Of a stretch of DNA of 64,000 nt, positions 13,741 through 26,049 are shown piece by piece. Origin of the DNA: Larimichthys crocea (lineage: Eukaryota; Chordata; Actinopteri; Sciaenidae). Position 1 is the first letter of the stretch. The number at the start of each line of letters is the position of its first letter. Made by a program: the position numbers and the translations under genes. The stretch lies in NCBI RefSeq assembly GCF_000972845.2, contig NC_040021.1:8475291-8539290 (forward strand), in the 5' to 3' direction. The notes under the pieces were generated by a model. That model did no database searches and was not told where the DNA came from. It saw only the letters and a list, made by a program, of their open reading frames with translations.

Positions 13741-16700
13741 TTACAAAACCGCACTGTCACTCGTGCTGGAGTCCAGGCCGTTCTGAGTGTGCCGTGACCC
13801 TGCAGTCCTGGTGCCCTTGGTCACCAGGGCAGCCTTATCCTCATGGGGGTCGGTGGTGGAGTCTGTGTCATTCGAATGTTGAGTCAATGACGTCTCGCTG
13901 CCCGTCGGAGAGTCCACGCTCTCGTACCCTGCGCTCAGCTGGCTCCCGAAACCCACGGGTCCTCCAACTCTCCCAGCAGCAGTCTGACTCCCTGACGCCT
14001 CCTCCGAGTGGTTGGACAGTTTGGTCTCCGCTTCCCCGGGGCTGGAGACCATGGGGGACATGGGGAAGTCTTCCTCTGTGCTGCTGACCTCCCGGTACAG
14101 GCTGGGTGTAGTGGTCTCGCTCCTCTGGGATGAGTTGCCGTTGCTTGGTCCGTTGGAGACCCTCCCGTAGTCTTTGCCCATCGGTTCGGAGGACGCGCCG
14201 GCCTGCTCGGGTTGGGTGGACGGTTCAGCAGACGAGCTGGAAGCAGAGGGTGAAGTCCTGCTAGGTCCTGCCCCGGCCAGTGGCCCCTGAGTTTGAGTAA
14301 GTTGCTGACGAGAATCCTTCAACTGCTGCTGCAGGACGAGGATGGTGCTCTGCATCCCCTCCACCTCCTCGTCTAGCTGGATGATAAAGTCATTCAATTC
14401 TGGGAGAAACAGATCAGGAGAAAAGATCCAAGTCAAAATGTAATCAACAGTAGCACGTTAAAAGATGTTAAATGGTAAAAATGTCCAGGCTGTGAGATGC
14501 TTGCTCGTGTTCTCACCGTCTTGACTGCTCTTGAGCTCCTCGCTGTACTTCTTTTGCAGCGCCAGCTCAGCCTCCAGCTGGGCGATGCGTCCCTGGGACA
14601 GCTGCCTACCCAACTCCTGGTTTTCCTGAATCAGCATTCGACACTTGGCCATCAGTTTCTTCCCCGTTTGGCTGTAAGGGAAACAAGTCTCACATCACAC
14701 AGTGAACCAGGAGACAAACACGACAAGGCAAAGAGACGCCACTGATCTGTTCCAACTGCCTCATTTACAAGCTACGAATCAACAGAAACTCTTCAGCCTG
14801 ACCACCCCTAAACCACTCTCTCAAGATTTACATTATTCAGTGTCAAATTATCAGGAACCCACTGACTTAAATCCGGTCTGTAGAAATAAATGTTTAAAAT
14901 TTTAAATAATGTTTTTTTTAGAAAAGATCCTAAGTACAAACTCATTTCTGTAACTAAAACTTAAATCATGAATCTGTAATAAAACAACCAACAAGCTACC
15001 TACACCTACATTACTATGGACCTAATGCACTCATTCTCACGCTGGAACTTAATTCACCATGTTGCATATATTGAAGGCAAGTGAGCACTTTAAAAGACTA
15101 ACAGTGGCAATCCTGCCGCTATCGAACTCTTACATTCAAAAGTCGAATCACTGAGTGTGAGGAAAAAGCAGAATGAAAACAGTGAGAATAAAATTACATG
15201 CTACAATTTAAATATCAACCCTTAACTATGAGTAGCAAAGATGGAAACGTGCACTGCTGAACCAGGCACCACTTTTATATACAAAAAGGAGCAAGTGTGT
15301 CAACAGTAAAAATCAAACAGCTTAAGGTTGCTGCTTTCTCAGCTTCACAACAGGTTAAGGAATACAGTCCAGCACACCTGTTATTTTTTTTTTTACATTA
15401 GCAGTTATTGTATTTACGCTTTACAAAAGCCCTACTCAAGAAGCCAAATTTGCAGACATATGACAGGCATACATGTTATTTAAAACCAGAGTTAACTGAC
15501 ATCTATTTAGTCTAGAAATGCCTATGGAAGTAATCCAATATCAAACCGTAATGGTAAATAAACCCTATGATAGCAGAGGCAGTCATTAGTGGTAACAACT
15601 CAGAAAACATGTATGTTATTCTTACTTGTTGTCAGAGAAAAATTAAGCACTGCACATTGAGTTAATTGCATTTACTGCACTTCTTCTCAGTAGTTTTGAA
15701 GTTATAAACATTAATTTAAAAAAGGACTGAGGAGGCTGTGTGTACACTGCCAGCTCACATCTCACCTGAGTATATATTTAATTTTTTTTAAAAGACCAAA
15801 AAAAGACAAAATGTGCGTTTCATTCTGTAAACAGTGGCTTAAGATCTGTGCCACACAGGCGAGAAAGACAAAAGTCCGATCAGCTATTAGTGTAAATGGC
15901 TAAAGGGAGAGATTGTGAGGTCAATAACAAAAAAATACACAGAAATACAATAAATACATTCTCATCAACTCATAACATGACTCGTTAAAAGACATTTGCA
16001 TTCACAACTTGAAAAACAAGACTCAGTGCACCTACAGCAGTGTGTTTCAGTCCGTATTGGAAGATTTAAGCAAAACTTAAAATTATGAAAAACGTTTATA
16101 CAAGTGTAAACAATCAAAAGCCAATCGTGCTTCTTGGTTCACACACACACACACTGCAGTAAGTGTTTGTTTCAGAGAAACAAGAGAAAGATCAAATGAA
16201 ATGCCAATAAATAAATAAAAAAGAAACAGGTCACAAAATAAAACATGTAAATACACTCTACCGTGAGTGGGCCCATGTTCAAAGACACAGGCGACTGGAC
16301 CCTCATCCCTGAACCACAGTCCTCTGTGGACCGAGGATCTGGCTCCGCTCACAGTCTTAACATCATGTCTAGTGACTCTTCCCTCCAAAGTCTTACTTTT
16401 TTTTAAACTCCTAGAAACTTTCCTCATGTTACTGCAATGTGTCTAGACTGTCCAACAAGTCTTTATGTTTCTCAGGCAGACTAGAGGGGTATGTGTGTGG
16501 TGTAAATCCACAGTTAAATGTCTTTATAAACCAAGTGTGGGAATTGTCTGTAAAACGTTCAATTGCTCGCTTTAGGCTAGGGATGCTCCCCTGCCTGACT
16601 CACCCTCCACCATAACCCCCCTATTTAATGTGTGAACTGTCTGCTTTGAGCTGAGGCTGCGGGGAGGGCATATATCCGTGTTGGGAAGTGAGTGACCACC

Positions 16701-18907
16701 TCTTCAGGAACAGTCCGGACTCCTTCAAGGCCCTTGGACGGTGAGGGGAGAGAGCTGAAACACAAGTGTCACCTGACCATACTGTCTTTTCACTTTAGGG
16801 TTATGTGATATGTAGCTGGCACAGTGCGAGAGTACAAAAACAGTTTTGTTTTGCAGTGACTGGCTTTCTGTAAAAGTCTGAGTCTCGTGGTGAGTACAGC
16901 ATTTGTCAGCCTTCCCCCCCACCATTGTTCCTGCATGCCTGCAGTGAGAGTGAGGGTGGGGGGCATGAGGAAGTCTTGACTTTTTTTTTGAGGGGGGGAG
17001 GGGGGTTATTTTGATTGTCTTTACCTATCAGGTGTAAATTTCCAGGCACTCAGTTCATTTTGGGCCTGCTCCAGTTTGTCTTTAGTCTGTTCTAGTTCAG
17101 CCTTCATTTTGAGGAAAAACAAGTTGATGGCTGGGTCCACCATGGATGACCGCAGTTGGGCCGCACTCGGCTGCTGGACTTGCTTGAGGTACTGGATCTG
17201 GGTCTGCAGGATAAAACAAACAGGTGTTACTGACCGGTAAAGTGTAGATCATCTTTTACTTTGATTTGTTATGAGTGCGAGCTCTTAAACTGGTATAATC
17301 TCCAGTGCATGAAGAGATCAACTAAAATGTTTTTTAAAAGATTATCAGCTTCCATCCACATTTAGACCTAAGATTTGAAGTAAAAAATATTTGGTCTATC
17401 TATTAATATCATATTACATGAATCAAAGTCATGTGACATCTTAAAAAGCTGTTAGATATAGGGGCGGGCGGTCGCATAGTGTGTTAAGCGGCCGCCCCAT
17501 GTGTGGAGGTTATAGTCCTTCGAATCCCGCATCGGACGGCTAATTTACTGCGTGTCACTCCCCCTCTCTCTGCCCCCTGCTTCATGTCTATCTTCAGCTG
17601 TACTATCAATAAAGGCATAAAAGGCCAACAAAATAATCTTACAAAAAAAAAAAAATGTTAGATATGAGCGGCTTTCCAGGACACACGACAAACAAAAACT
17701 CACCTGTTGAAGTCCACAGAACTTGTTTGAATATATTTACATGAGGAGGCAAAAAGGCGCAACTAATACGCCTCGAGAACAGCCAGCTAAGAGTTTAGTC
17801 ATAAAACGGTCTCCTGCTGTTTACAGCTCTGTGATTAAAACAAAGAGAGACAACAAGCGTTCTAAAGGTTCAATCCTTTCCGACCTCCACCTTGCGGTAT
17901 GTGTTGTGTTTACCTCAGCTGCCCTTTAAGAGTGGCATGTGCTGCCATAAAGCCACTGGGTGATCCACTGAGCTGTCACAGTCTGACAAAGGGCAAACCA
18001 AGCCCTGCTCTCTACACCCGTTTACCTTCAGCCTATAGAAGCATAATAATAAATGAATGCGGTGTAGTGCTGGAATGATGTCAGAGAAGATTGGAGGAAG
18101 TTTTTCGTGTAACAAAGAAATCTTAGCAATAAATACACACGGTGTACTTTGTTGTTTGTTTTTTTTACACTGATTGGAAAAAGCAAGGAAGCTGAAGGCA
18201 CGGAAACTTGTTTTAAACAAAGTAATGAATAATAAATGTTAATTAAAAAAGGAGTGCATCCAAGTTTCCACACAAAAATCACATCAAACGCTTTAATGAA
18301 GTGGAGGAGTAAACACATACTGTGCACTCTTGCATCTCCTGCTCCTTGGTGGCAAGTCGCATGACCAGGATGTTCTCCCTGCGTGCCGACTCCTGCTGCT
18401 GCTGCTTGAGCTTCTCCTCCGACTCCTTCAGCCCTGTCACGTCATTGGCTGAGGCGGCGAAGAAAGAAAGAAAGAAGGAAGGGGATGAAAAAGAAAAGCG
18501 GCATCAGGAGATATATCTCTATTATGATTAGGTGCAACCGTGTTCTGACGTTGTAATGGGTGCACTTACAACATAGATCTGCATATTTCGCCTCCAGGAC
18601 CTGGACGTACGCTTCGTGCTGTTTCCACCTGAGAGGAAGCAGAACATGTGTATACATTAAAACAGCTGACAGCATCATCTTCATCATCTCCATCTGTAGA
18701 GCTGTTATCTACCTTGTGCACAGCTCCTCTCTGGTCAGGGTCTTCATGTCAGATTCACTGAGGCGAACCTGCAGAGGAGACAAACCACAAAGCAAGCTTG
18801 ATTAAGATTGATTCATTAATTAAAACTCCTATTTAGAAAAAAAACACCAACATGCACGGGTCAGAAAAGACACTCACCTTCTTGGGTAGAGGCTCCTCGT
18901 TGGTCAT
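13741..18907 (-). CDS. wtap: WTAP, regulatory subunit of the m6A methyltransferase complex
   Basis: WTAP anchors METTL3-METTL14 in nuclear speckles and acts in mRNA m6A methylation and splicing. Coding exons in order: 18907-18878, 18768-18713, 18628-18570, 18448-18321, 17213-17035, 14671-14517, 14399-13741. They give 421 residues (human 396). Seen: N-terminal MTNEEPLPKKVRLSESD with a PKKVR nuclear signal (8-12); a long heptad-rich coiled coil from about 60 to 245 with a run of four Gln; a Ser/Thr/Pro-rich tail; and the conserved tail motif QLSAGYESVDSPTGSE. The ATG exon has an acceptor at 18916, so at least one 5' non-coding exon lies further upstream. Exon 5 of the coding set ends GAT AG; reading on gives Arg then TAA, which would produce a 151-residue short form. 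The extra length is all in the low-complexity tail. Confidence 0.96.
14672..17034 (-). other. wtap intron with alternative short-isoform end
   Basis: This 2.4-kb intron follows the exon ending in CCTGATAG. Retention gives P-D-R-stop at once. Human WTAP has a 151-residue isoform ending in the same way. ATTAAA on the minus strand at 16629-16624 is a candidate intronic poly(A) signal about 400 bp downstream. The stretch otherwise holds AT-rich sequence and a short (CA) run at 16140-16154; no further exon is seen. Confidence 0.55.
17460..17655 (+). mobile_element. tRNA-derived SINE with target-site duplication in a wtap intron
   Basis: The head GGGGCGGGCGGTCGCATAGT and B box TTCGAATCCCGC are tRNA-like. 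The body carries CCCCCTCTCTCTGCC and CAATAAAGGCATAAAAGGCC, and it ends in an A-rich tail. It is flanked by TGTTAGATAT at 17450-17459 and again at 17656-17665, a clean 10-bp target-site duplication. The intact duplication and tail point to a fairly recent insertion. Its orientation is opposite to wtap transcription. Confidence 0.85.
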
Positions 18908-18915
18908 TGTGAGCT

Positions 18916-19795
18916 CTAGGAATATAAATAAAATAAAAAAATAAAAAAGGGGGAAATCATCATTAATCTTCTCTTGGTGTCGCGTGCTGAAGCGGATACA
19001 TCATCTTTAATTAGCTGTAACGCGCTGGCTGTCCGCGCGCAGTAAAAATATGACACGTACGTTTAAGTTAATTTACACAAATAATTCACAAATTAATTAA
19101 AAAGGGAGTTAAGCTCCTGATTTGAGCGGATAAAAGTTAACATTACCACGTTAAACAACAGCTGTCGAGCCCTAAATGTTAGCTGGTGTGGCAGGCAACG
19201 ATGGACAAGCGAGGAACAGAGATAACCAAGGTTAATGTGCTAATAACATTCAGCAGAATAAACTAAATAAAACAGGTTTAAAGACGCGATATTTCCTCGG
19301 TGCTCCGCCCGGCAGCATGCAGCTCTTGGCTCTGTTTTCGGCTCCTTGTTATCACAAAATGGCGGTGAAGGAAATGACTCCCTCCCCTTGCGCTCCTTTT
19401 CCTGAAACTAGCGGGCTCTTGAGCTGCAGATATCGGGGCCTTCAGCCCGTCAACCATTTAAAAAAACAAAAAACACGTACCAGACCCGCTTCTCTCGATG
19501 TTTCTGGATCCTCTCGGCTTCGCTGACTCTCCTACAAGGCGCAAAATTGCGGCTACGCTCAAAAAAAGGACTCGCTGTTAATCTATACGTAGTTGTCTCG
19601 CCTCGGTGTAATCACCATCATCTTCGTCACTGAAAGGCAGCGCACAGAATGGCTCTGCTGGACGAGTGCTGCAGAGCCGCGGACACAGATGGGAGAGAAG
19701 CGGAGAGGAGCGCTCACTCCGAGGACAGTTCAGGAGACTAAAACCTGACCTGAGACACACAGCAAGATACTGAAAATGTAGTTTTATTTATTTTG
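18916..19795. promoter_or_regulatory. wtap 5' region and likely promoter
   Basis: The wtap ATG exon begins at 18915, so transcription starts upstream of this. Positions 19270-19700 are locally G/C- and CpG-rich, TATA-less, and contain AAAATGGCGG at 19357-19366, a YY1-type motif, on the strand opposite to wtap. I cannot fix the non-coding first exon. Confidence 0.4.
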
Positions 19796-20085
19796 CACAG
19801 TTGTTGATTGATTGATTGATTGAAGTGTTTATTTGGAATATGCAAACCAAAATAAAACTAAAAGTAAGGCAAAACATTTAAACATAGAAATACATTTTCG
19901 AAAAGGAATGAGAAGAAGAATAACTTCTCTTTAAATAATGAATGACAATACCAACTTGTTTATAAATACCTGATACTTATAGATAAATAAAATATATTCC
20001 TGACTTTGTATTGCAAAAAAACAAAAACAAAACAAACAAACAAACAAAAAAAATCTACATGTATCCCAGCTTGGGATAAATAAGG

Positions 20086-20159
<74 letters not shown>

Positions 20160-20960
20160 GTTGCTGAAATTTCTGGGAAGCAATTCGCCGACACAAAATA
20201 AGGATCTTGAATCAATCAATTGGTCTTTAAAGGTTTATCTATCTATCTATACACTTATTACAATACACACATACACACATGCACGAAGAAAAACAATAAA
20301 AAAACAAAAACAACAAAACAAAGAAGACAATAACCTCATAACACTTAGTGCTACCTACCCAACATCTCCTTCATCCCTGGTAAACCTGTTCCATAGTCTC
20401 ACCCCACTGACTGAAGCACAAAAACTCCTCCTCTTTGTCCGAATTAAAGTTAGATTTAAGTTTATTTTTAAAATTAAAATTACATAGAATTGACAAAGAT
20501 AACAAATAATGCAAAGTGCAGTGAGAGGCAGAAAACCCAGACGGGCTTATTTAAAAGCCTCCACCTATAGTTGAAATTTCACAGTTATGAAGAACAGACA
20601 TGCAGAGAATAATATAACTACATCAAGTAATGACAAACTGTCCATAGAAAAAACATATGTATAACATCAACAACCAGTTATAATGACAATAACAATAATA
20701 GCAATATAAAAACAAAAATGAACATGATTTAAAAGTGTCTTTGTGTACATGTTAGAATTTCAGAACAGCAGTTAAACAGGCTTTTAAATATCTTTTGTAA
20801 CATTTTATAGAGAAGGAGTTTTGTTTTTTTTGTTTTTTTTTTTGCCAGGTGGGAAAAGCTATTCCATAATTTGGTACCCCTAAATTTGATCTGCACGTGA
20901 GAAACCTTTAAGGATGAAGATCCATTTGTCCTTTCTTTTTCTCAAGATCTCAAATTAAGT
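19795..20960. repeat. LINE-end repeat cluster with (CTAT)n array between wtap and sod2
   Basis: Begins with TGATTGATTGATTGATTGAA and TGTTTATTTGGAATATGCAA, a common fish retroposon end. CCCAGCTTGGGATAAATAAG at 20066-20085 leads into a perfect CTAT tetranucleotide array at about 20086-20159. A further worn LINE-derived block follows, with CTGTTCCATAGTCTCACCCC near 20386 and TATTCCATAATTTGGTACCC near 20860. No gene is visible from 19760 to 22110. Confidence 0.6.
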
Positions 20961-22123
20961 TCTTCTAATTAAGTTGTTTTCTCTGGGAAAACAAAGTTCT
21001 CTTATGTTCAGACCTCGAGAAAATCTGTTAACAACATTTGTTATTTCAACATAAATAACTTGAGATCCCGAGAAAACAAATGAAATTAACTCATTATCCT
21101 GAGAATAAAATAAAATCTATGAATGTAAGACCGCTCGGGGCTTCCGTAGTTTATTGTAGCAGTTCTTGTAGTGTTGTTCTGTGGCTCTAACAGAGCTTTT
21201 TTCCAACTTATGATGGGAATTTATGATGCATTATCAATTGTGGGAGTTCAATAAATGAATTAATTAAAGCATTATTGGAATTTGTGCTCATTTTGTTAAA
21301 ATAAGAAATGGGAAGGTCTTGGCATCCTGATTTATATTGTCAATTTGTTTGTTGGCTTGTTGTTAGGTAACAAGATTTATTTATTTGTCAGTAACATTAA
21401 AGTCCAGATGAGTTGCTAGGTTTAGTTTTGCATCCCCACCAAGACAGATTACTGCAAACTGTTTTTCTTTTTTATCTATCACAAATACTGAAGTCTTGTT
21501 GGGGTGAGCGATTCAGGCTCATTATAGACGATCTCTGGGATTACCTCAGACATGGTAGAGATGATCACGTGACTCTTTACTTTGTGCTGTTAGTTTTGAT
21601 AATTGTTCTTGCCCAAATTATGCGGCCTGTTTTTGCAAATTATTCACAATTAAATATGTGTATACAAGTTCAATTGTATATAAACCATTTGAACCCCGAT
21701 ATAGCATGTTTCAAAACGTAAATATAATATAAAGCATTGTTAATGAGCACACTGTATTTATCACAAAACATGCAATGACTTCAGTTCCTGTGTTACTTTT
21801 ATAACCAACCAGAAGGGTGAGTTTAAAATTGTTAAAGAAGAGAGAGGTGCAAAATGTAGGATCTAATGTGTTTAAATATATTTTAATAAATAACGTATAT
21901 CACACACATGTCAGTATATAACAGCTGCGGATATTAAGGATTAAGGAGTAGTGGCTTCAGTTGTCGCAGCTGAGGTTTGTCTAATTCTTGAACACTCTCG
22001 TCGACACCCCCCCTCTACATGACGATAATGGTACGGTCCTCCCTCTGTCAAGTTGAAATTGCACATTTCAAGGGCAGTTACAAGTGTGTCCGCCCCTGGG
22101 CCGTCTACCGCATGATCATGAAC

Positions 22124-25040
22124 ATGCTGTGCAGAGTTGGTCAGATACGCAGGTAAACCTGAAATCAACTTACCGCTTTTTGGTGCCACTCATCTTGTTC
22201 AAAGTGCACAGTGACTCTTGCTGTAGCAGCGACCGCTCATGAACTTGACACTCATTCAGGCGCTAACGTTTATTAGCTTTAGCCCGGTGTTACGGTTTAA
22301 CGAGCGACCCTGCTTAAACTGGCGGCAGTCGTTGTTGCCGTAGTTACGACAGCCGTTGAGAACGAGAAGATACGTAGCTGTCCCAGTGAATGTATCTATG
22401 TTTAGTTTGTTTTTTATTAACGCTACAATGCCAAAACACACACACACAATTCATATTTGTTTTGTTTGACAAGTACGTATTTTATCAGGTTTTCAACGGC
22501 TGTCGTAACTACGACAACCACAGACACGTTTGGCTAATGTCACCAGTTAACACGGTCGCTCGCTAAACCAAAACACCTGGACGCTAACTTCAGCAGGGTT
22601 AGCTTTATGGCGCATTAAATAAAGGGTTTTGTTAAATTATCGTACAGTCCTAACGTTACACTCACGACCTTCCTTGTTAACGTACATTTATATGTATGGA
22701 TATAGTTATTTATACCAAGCTGACACCGTGCTACTATATCTAGTTAACCAAATAACTACTGTGTGTGCCTGATAACCCATGGCGGGCTGATACTGTAGTT
22801 GTGTTAATACATATAATTGGTGAGGTTTCCCCCCCTGCTTTGCTTCAGGTGTGCAGCCAGCCTGAGCCAGACTCTGAACCAGGTAGCTGCTTCAAGGCAG
22901 AAGCACACCCTCCCTGACCTGACCTACGACTATGGTGCCCTGGAGCCCCACATCAATGCAGAGATCATGCAGCTGCACCACAGCAAGCACCACGCCACGT
23001 ATGTCAACAACCTCAACGTCACAGAGGAGAAATATCAGGAGGCACTGGCAAAGGGTACAAACACAAACTTAGACGATGCACCTTGAACATAATCTACATT
23101 TTGACAGATCCGATCAACGTTCATGTGTTTTGACTTCGTATTTTAGGAGACGTGACGGCACAGGTTGCCCTCCAGCCTGCTCTGAAGTTTAATGGAGGAG
23201 GCCACATTAACCACACTATCTTCTGGACAAACCTCTCTCCTAATGGTGGAGGCGAGCCACAGGGTAAGGCACCGAAACCACATACACGTACTAGGGATGC
23301 ATGATATTTATCGGGCAGATAAAATATCGTGCATCCCTTACGTCATTTTTTTTAAATCAACCCGATAGGTTGATTTTAACCGATTAAAAAGATCAGATAA
23401 ATTAATGAAATTGGGGAAATTGTTTGCAGGCCGAGTAGCCCCTAAAGCGCCTTATTGGCAGGACACAAGCCTGGCCCGTCTAACACATACACATGCACTG
23501 CTTTGTCTTGTAGCTAATCTAAACCTGTGTTAAGCAGCACATGACTCCCTAATGCGAAAGGGAAATTAATGCAGCTGTGCAGCTTTTAGCTCATTGTTCA
23601 AATGTTATTGGCCCTCACAAAGACTCACGCACCACCCTCTCCTCCAGTCACTAATATAAACATAGCCCATTGTTCAGATTGAACAAGCTGAGCTTCCCAA
23701 CACAAAACAGCAGAGGGGAAAAGTAAATGAGCAGGTTGTTAATATTTTACATACCAAATCAGAGTGAAAAAGGGAGTTCATGTTAGACTTCCATTCATCA
23801 GGTGGGCAGAAACATGACTCCAGTGTTTGTGGAGTCAGTCAGTCAGCAGTGTTTATAATAAGGTGATTCAAAGTCCAAAAATCACAAATCACAGTTTGCC
23901 TCAGGGGGCTTTACAATCTGCTTGTGCCCCCTAGTGGTTTAATAGTGGACTAAATGGGTTATGTGAGGACGTTATTTAGCATCCACAGTTTTATTCACAT
24001 TATTTCTACAAGGATTAGGATAAATGATCAGTTAGTATGAGGCTGCCAGGACAGCTTTCTTCCAGATAATGTACAAAATAGAGAGTTATTGAAGAACCTC
24101 AGCGTAAACAAACATTCAATCTCAGAAACATTTCATGGATCAGCTCATTTATAAAAATCTGGAAACTGTTAAACGTGCCTTTATTGGCTACTTGGCTAGA
24201 TATATTGTAATTCTTTGTTTTTTGGCACCAGTTAAAAAAATTCCCTCTCCTGTCTCCGGCTCATTTGGAACTCTGCTGCCAGACCAGACATGATCACATC
24301 AAACAGATCCTGGCTTCCTTACAGCTAAAGGTTGATTATAGAGTTGATTTCAAGATTTTATTGATTACCTATAAAGACGTGAGAGGCCTGACCCTGAGTT
24401 ATTAAGCTGATCACATAGTGCCCTTCCTTAATTTCCCCTTCTCGCTCCCTGAGATACTTGAACGCGTCAAGTGTTCCACTGCCCAGATTTATACACAAAG
24501 GAGCCTTTGCAGTCAGGACTGTGGAATAACCTGTTGGAGGAGATAAGGGCTGTAAAGTCTGTTTGGTTTCTTGTCTTTTAACATCTTGTATAGCCTCTCA
24601 GTATCATCTGTTTGTGTCCCTCCTTGTAGGGGAGCTGATGGAGGCCATTAAGCGGGACTTTGGCTCCTTCCAGAAAATGAAGGAGAAGATGTCTGCTGCT
24701 ACAGTGGCCGTGCAGGGCTCGGGCTGGGGCTGGCTGGGCTACGAGAAGGAGAGTGGAAGACTTCGTATCGCTGCTTGTGCTAATCAGGATCCCCTGCAGG
24801 GATCTACAGGTCAGTTTAAAACAGCTCTGAAGCAGAGATGCAGTCCTTTTGTCAGACGTCATTGGGGTAATTGTTTCTTGTCTCTGACCTTCAGGTCTCA
24901 TCCCCCTCCTTGGTATTGATGTATGGGAGCATGCTTACTACCTTCAGTACAAAAATGTGCGGCCGGACTATGTTAAGGCTATCTGGAACGTCATCAACTG
25001 GGAGAACGTGAGCGAGCGTCTCCAGATCGCCAAAAAGTAG
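22124..25040 (+). CDS. sod2: Superoxide dismutase [Mn], mitochondrial, 5 exons
   Basis: Converts superoxide to hydrogen peroxide and oxygen in the mitochondrial matrix as a Mn homotetramer. Exons 22124-22152, 22849-23054, 23147-23263, 24630-24809, 24895-25040 give 225 residues (human 222). Seen: a presequence [14 protein letters not shown] rich in Arg and hydrophobics; the mature start [12 protein letters not shown] at Lys28; Mn ligands His53 (LHHSKHH), His101 ([10 protein letters not shown]), Asp186 and His190 (DVWEHAYY); and the family signature DVWEHAYY. All ligands are present. The chosen ATG matches fish orthologues that start MLCRVG; two further in-frame ATGs lie 6 and 12 bases upstream. 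It is head to head with wtap, as in mammals. Intron 1 contains a large inverted repeat; intron 3 contains a palindromic repeat and a LINE fragment. Confidence 0.97.
22284..22580. repeat. Large inverted repeat in sod2 intron 1
   Basis: A left arm at 22284-22361 and a right arm at 22492-22580 are imperfect reverse complements, separated by about 130 bp. A 21-bp segment at 22339-22359 is perfectly complementary to 22493-22513 and contains the inner palindrome CGTAGTTACG. Outer blocks GAGCGACC and GGTCGCTC also pair. It could be a MITE with long TIRs or a hairpin-forming intronic element. Confidence 0.75.
23293..23338. repeat. Near-perfect palindrome, hAT-like TIR remnant, in sod2 intron 3
   Basis: AGGGATGCATGATATTTATC is followed after four bases by GATAAAATATCGTGCATCCC, its near-complement. 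The arms look like two collapsed hAT-type terminal repeats (AGGGATGCA...). There is no internal sequence. Confidence 0.65.
23924..23937 (-). promoter_or_regulatory. CTCF-type core motif in sod2 intron 3
   Basis: The minus strand reads CCACTAGGGGGCAC, matching CCASYAGRKGGCRS at all positions. The flank CCTCAGGGGGCTTTACAATC looks repeat-derived, so the site may be carried by an interspersed element. Confidence 0.45.
24255..24565 (+). mobile_element. LINE reverse-transcriptase C-terminal fragment in sod2 intron 3
   Basis: In one plus-strand frame the sequence reads [19 protein letters not shown] and then [20 protein letters not shown], followed by frame breaks. This matches the C-terminal end of fish L2/Rex-type LINE ORF2, which usually reads HWLPV.FRIDFKILL.TYKALHG. 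Stops and a frameshift show it is a dead 5'-truncated copy. Confidence 0.65.
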
Positions 25041-25077
25041 AATCTAATCTTCAGAGCCCCCGTTCACCTGGACCTGT

Positions 25078-25083
25078 AATAAA
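25078..25083 (+). terminator. sod2 proximal poly(A) signal
   Basis: AATAAA only 38 bp after the sod2 stop codon, implying a 3' UTR of about 60 nt. Further AATAAA hexamers at about 25318 and 25437 could give longer forms. Confidence 0.65.
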
Positions 25084-25689
25084 GATCAGATTGCATCAAA
25101 GTTGAATATATTTAAAATATGTTTCATATTTGGGCGGATTTCATATTTTCTTTGCCCTGTACGCACACACAGCTTGAAGCAAACTTTAAAATATTTGCAA
25201 CTGCTTTTTATCTCAGGTCTGTCCTCGACCTCAAGCGCACAGTTTGGCCTCCCTCACATTAAGGCTGGCTTTTGTTAATCACACCTCAAAAAAATTGGCT
25301 GCCATGCAAACATGCATAAATAAACAACAAGCTGTCAGATAACCAGAGTTACATATTCAGTGAGCTTTGTGTTCGTCAGAATAACTCACAAGAAAATCAG
25401 ACGATGTTCTTGCAGTCCATGTTTTTGATGTATTATAATAAAATTATAGGATTTAAATTGTAGAAGCGTGATAGTTGGTCTTTTCTGTGTGCGGTGATGT
25501 CGGCTAAGATTTCTTTTTTAAGTTTCTGTTAGAGGTGTTTATGTCAGAGGAGGGTGATGACGATAAATAGACTCTACTAATATGGCACCTTTTTTAATAG
25601 TCCTTTGATGATTCAGGGTGCTTTTACACTACACATTCTTACACTGATGGCATTGTCTGACATAAAAGTTGCCAACTGCTCATCAGTTT

Positions 25690-25845
25690 TAGGAGCTAAC
25701 CATTCATAAACATTCACACAACGATGACGCAACATCTGGAATCATCCGCAATTTGAGGTTTCAGTATCTTACCCAAGGACGCTTTGACGTGCAGACTGGA
25801 GGAGCCGATCATCTGATTAGAGGACACAGCCGCCCTCATGATGAT
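25690..25845 (-). mobile_element. tRNA-derived SINE fragment, minus strand
   Basis: Reverse-complemented it reads GTGTCCTCTAATCAGATGAT, then GTCAAAGCGTCCTTGGGTAA and GATACTGAAACC, matching a common fish SINE body (GTCCTTGGGCAAGATACTGAACCCC). The tRNA-like head is worn. It lies downstream of sod2. Confidence 0.55.
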
Positions 25846-26049
25846 TGTGGTCTAGTGTCTAAATGTTTATAGTCCAGTCCAGTTCATTTAAGCTCTTTAT
25901 GGTCACACCAGAGGATAATATAAATATAGATCACTGATGTCCAGTGATAAACATGAGACGTGGAACAAACAAAGCTGGTTTTTGGTATGCACGTTCAAGT
26001 AAAGCAAAGTAAGATGTTTAGATTATAAGGAGCCAGTCTAGCCTTACTG

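Noticed and set aside
17460..17560. A tRNA gene
   Set aside because: The tRNA-like boxes belong to a SINE; no full cloverleaf or acceptor stem closes.
21941..22189. Minus-strand open frame across sod2 exon 1
   Set aside because: It overlaps the sod2 presequence on the opposite strand and has no recognisable product.
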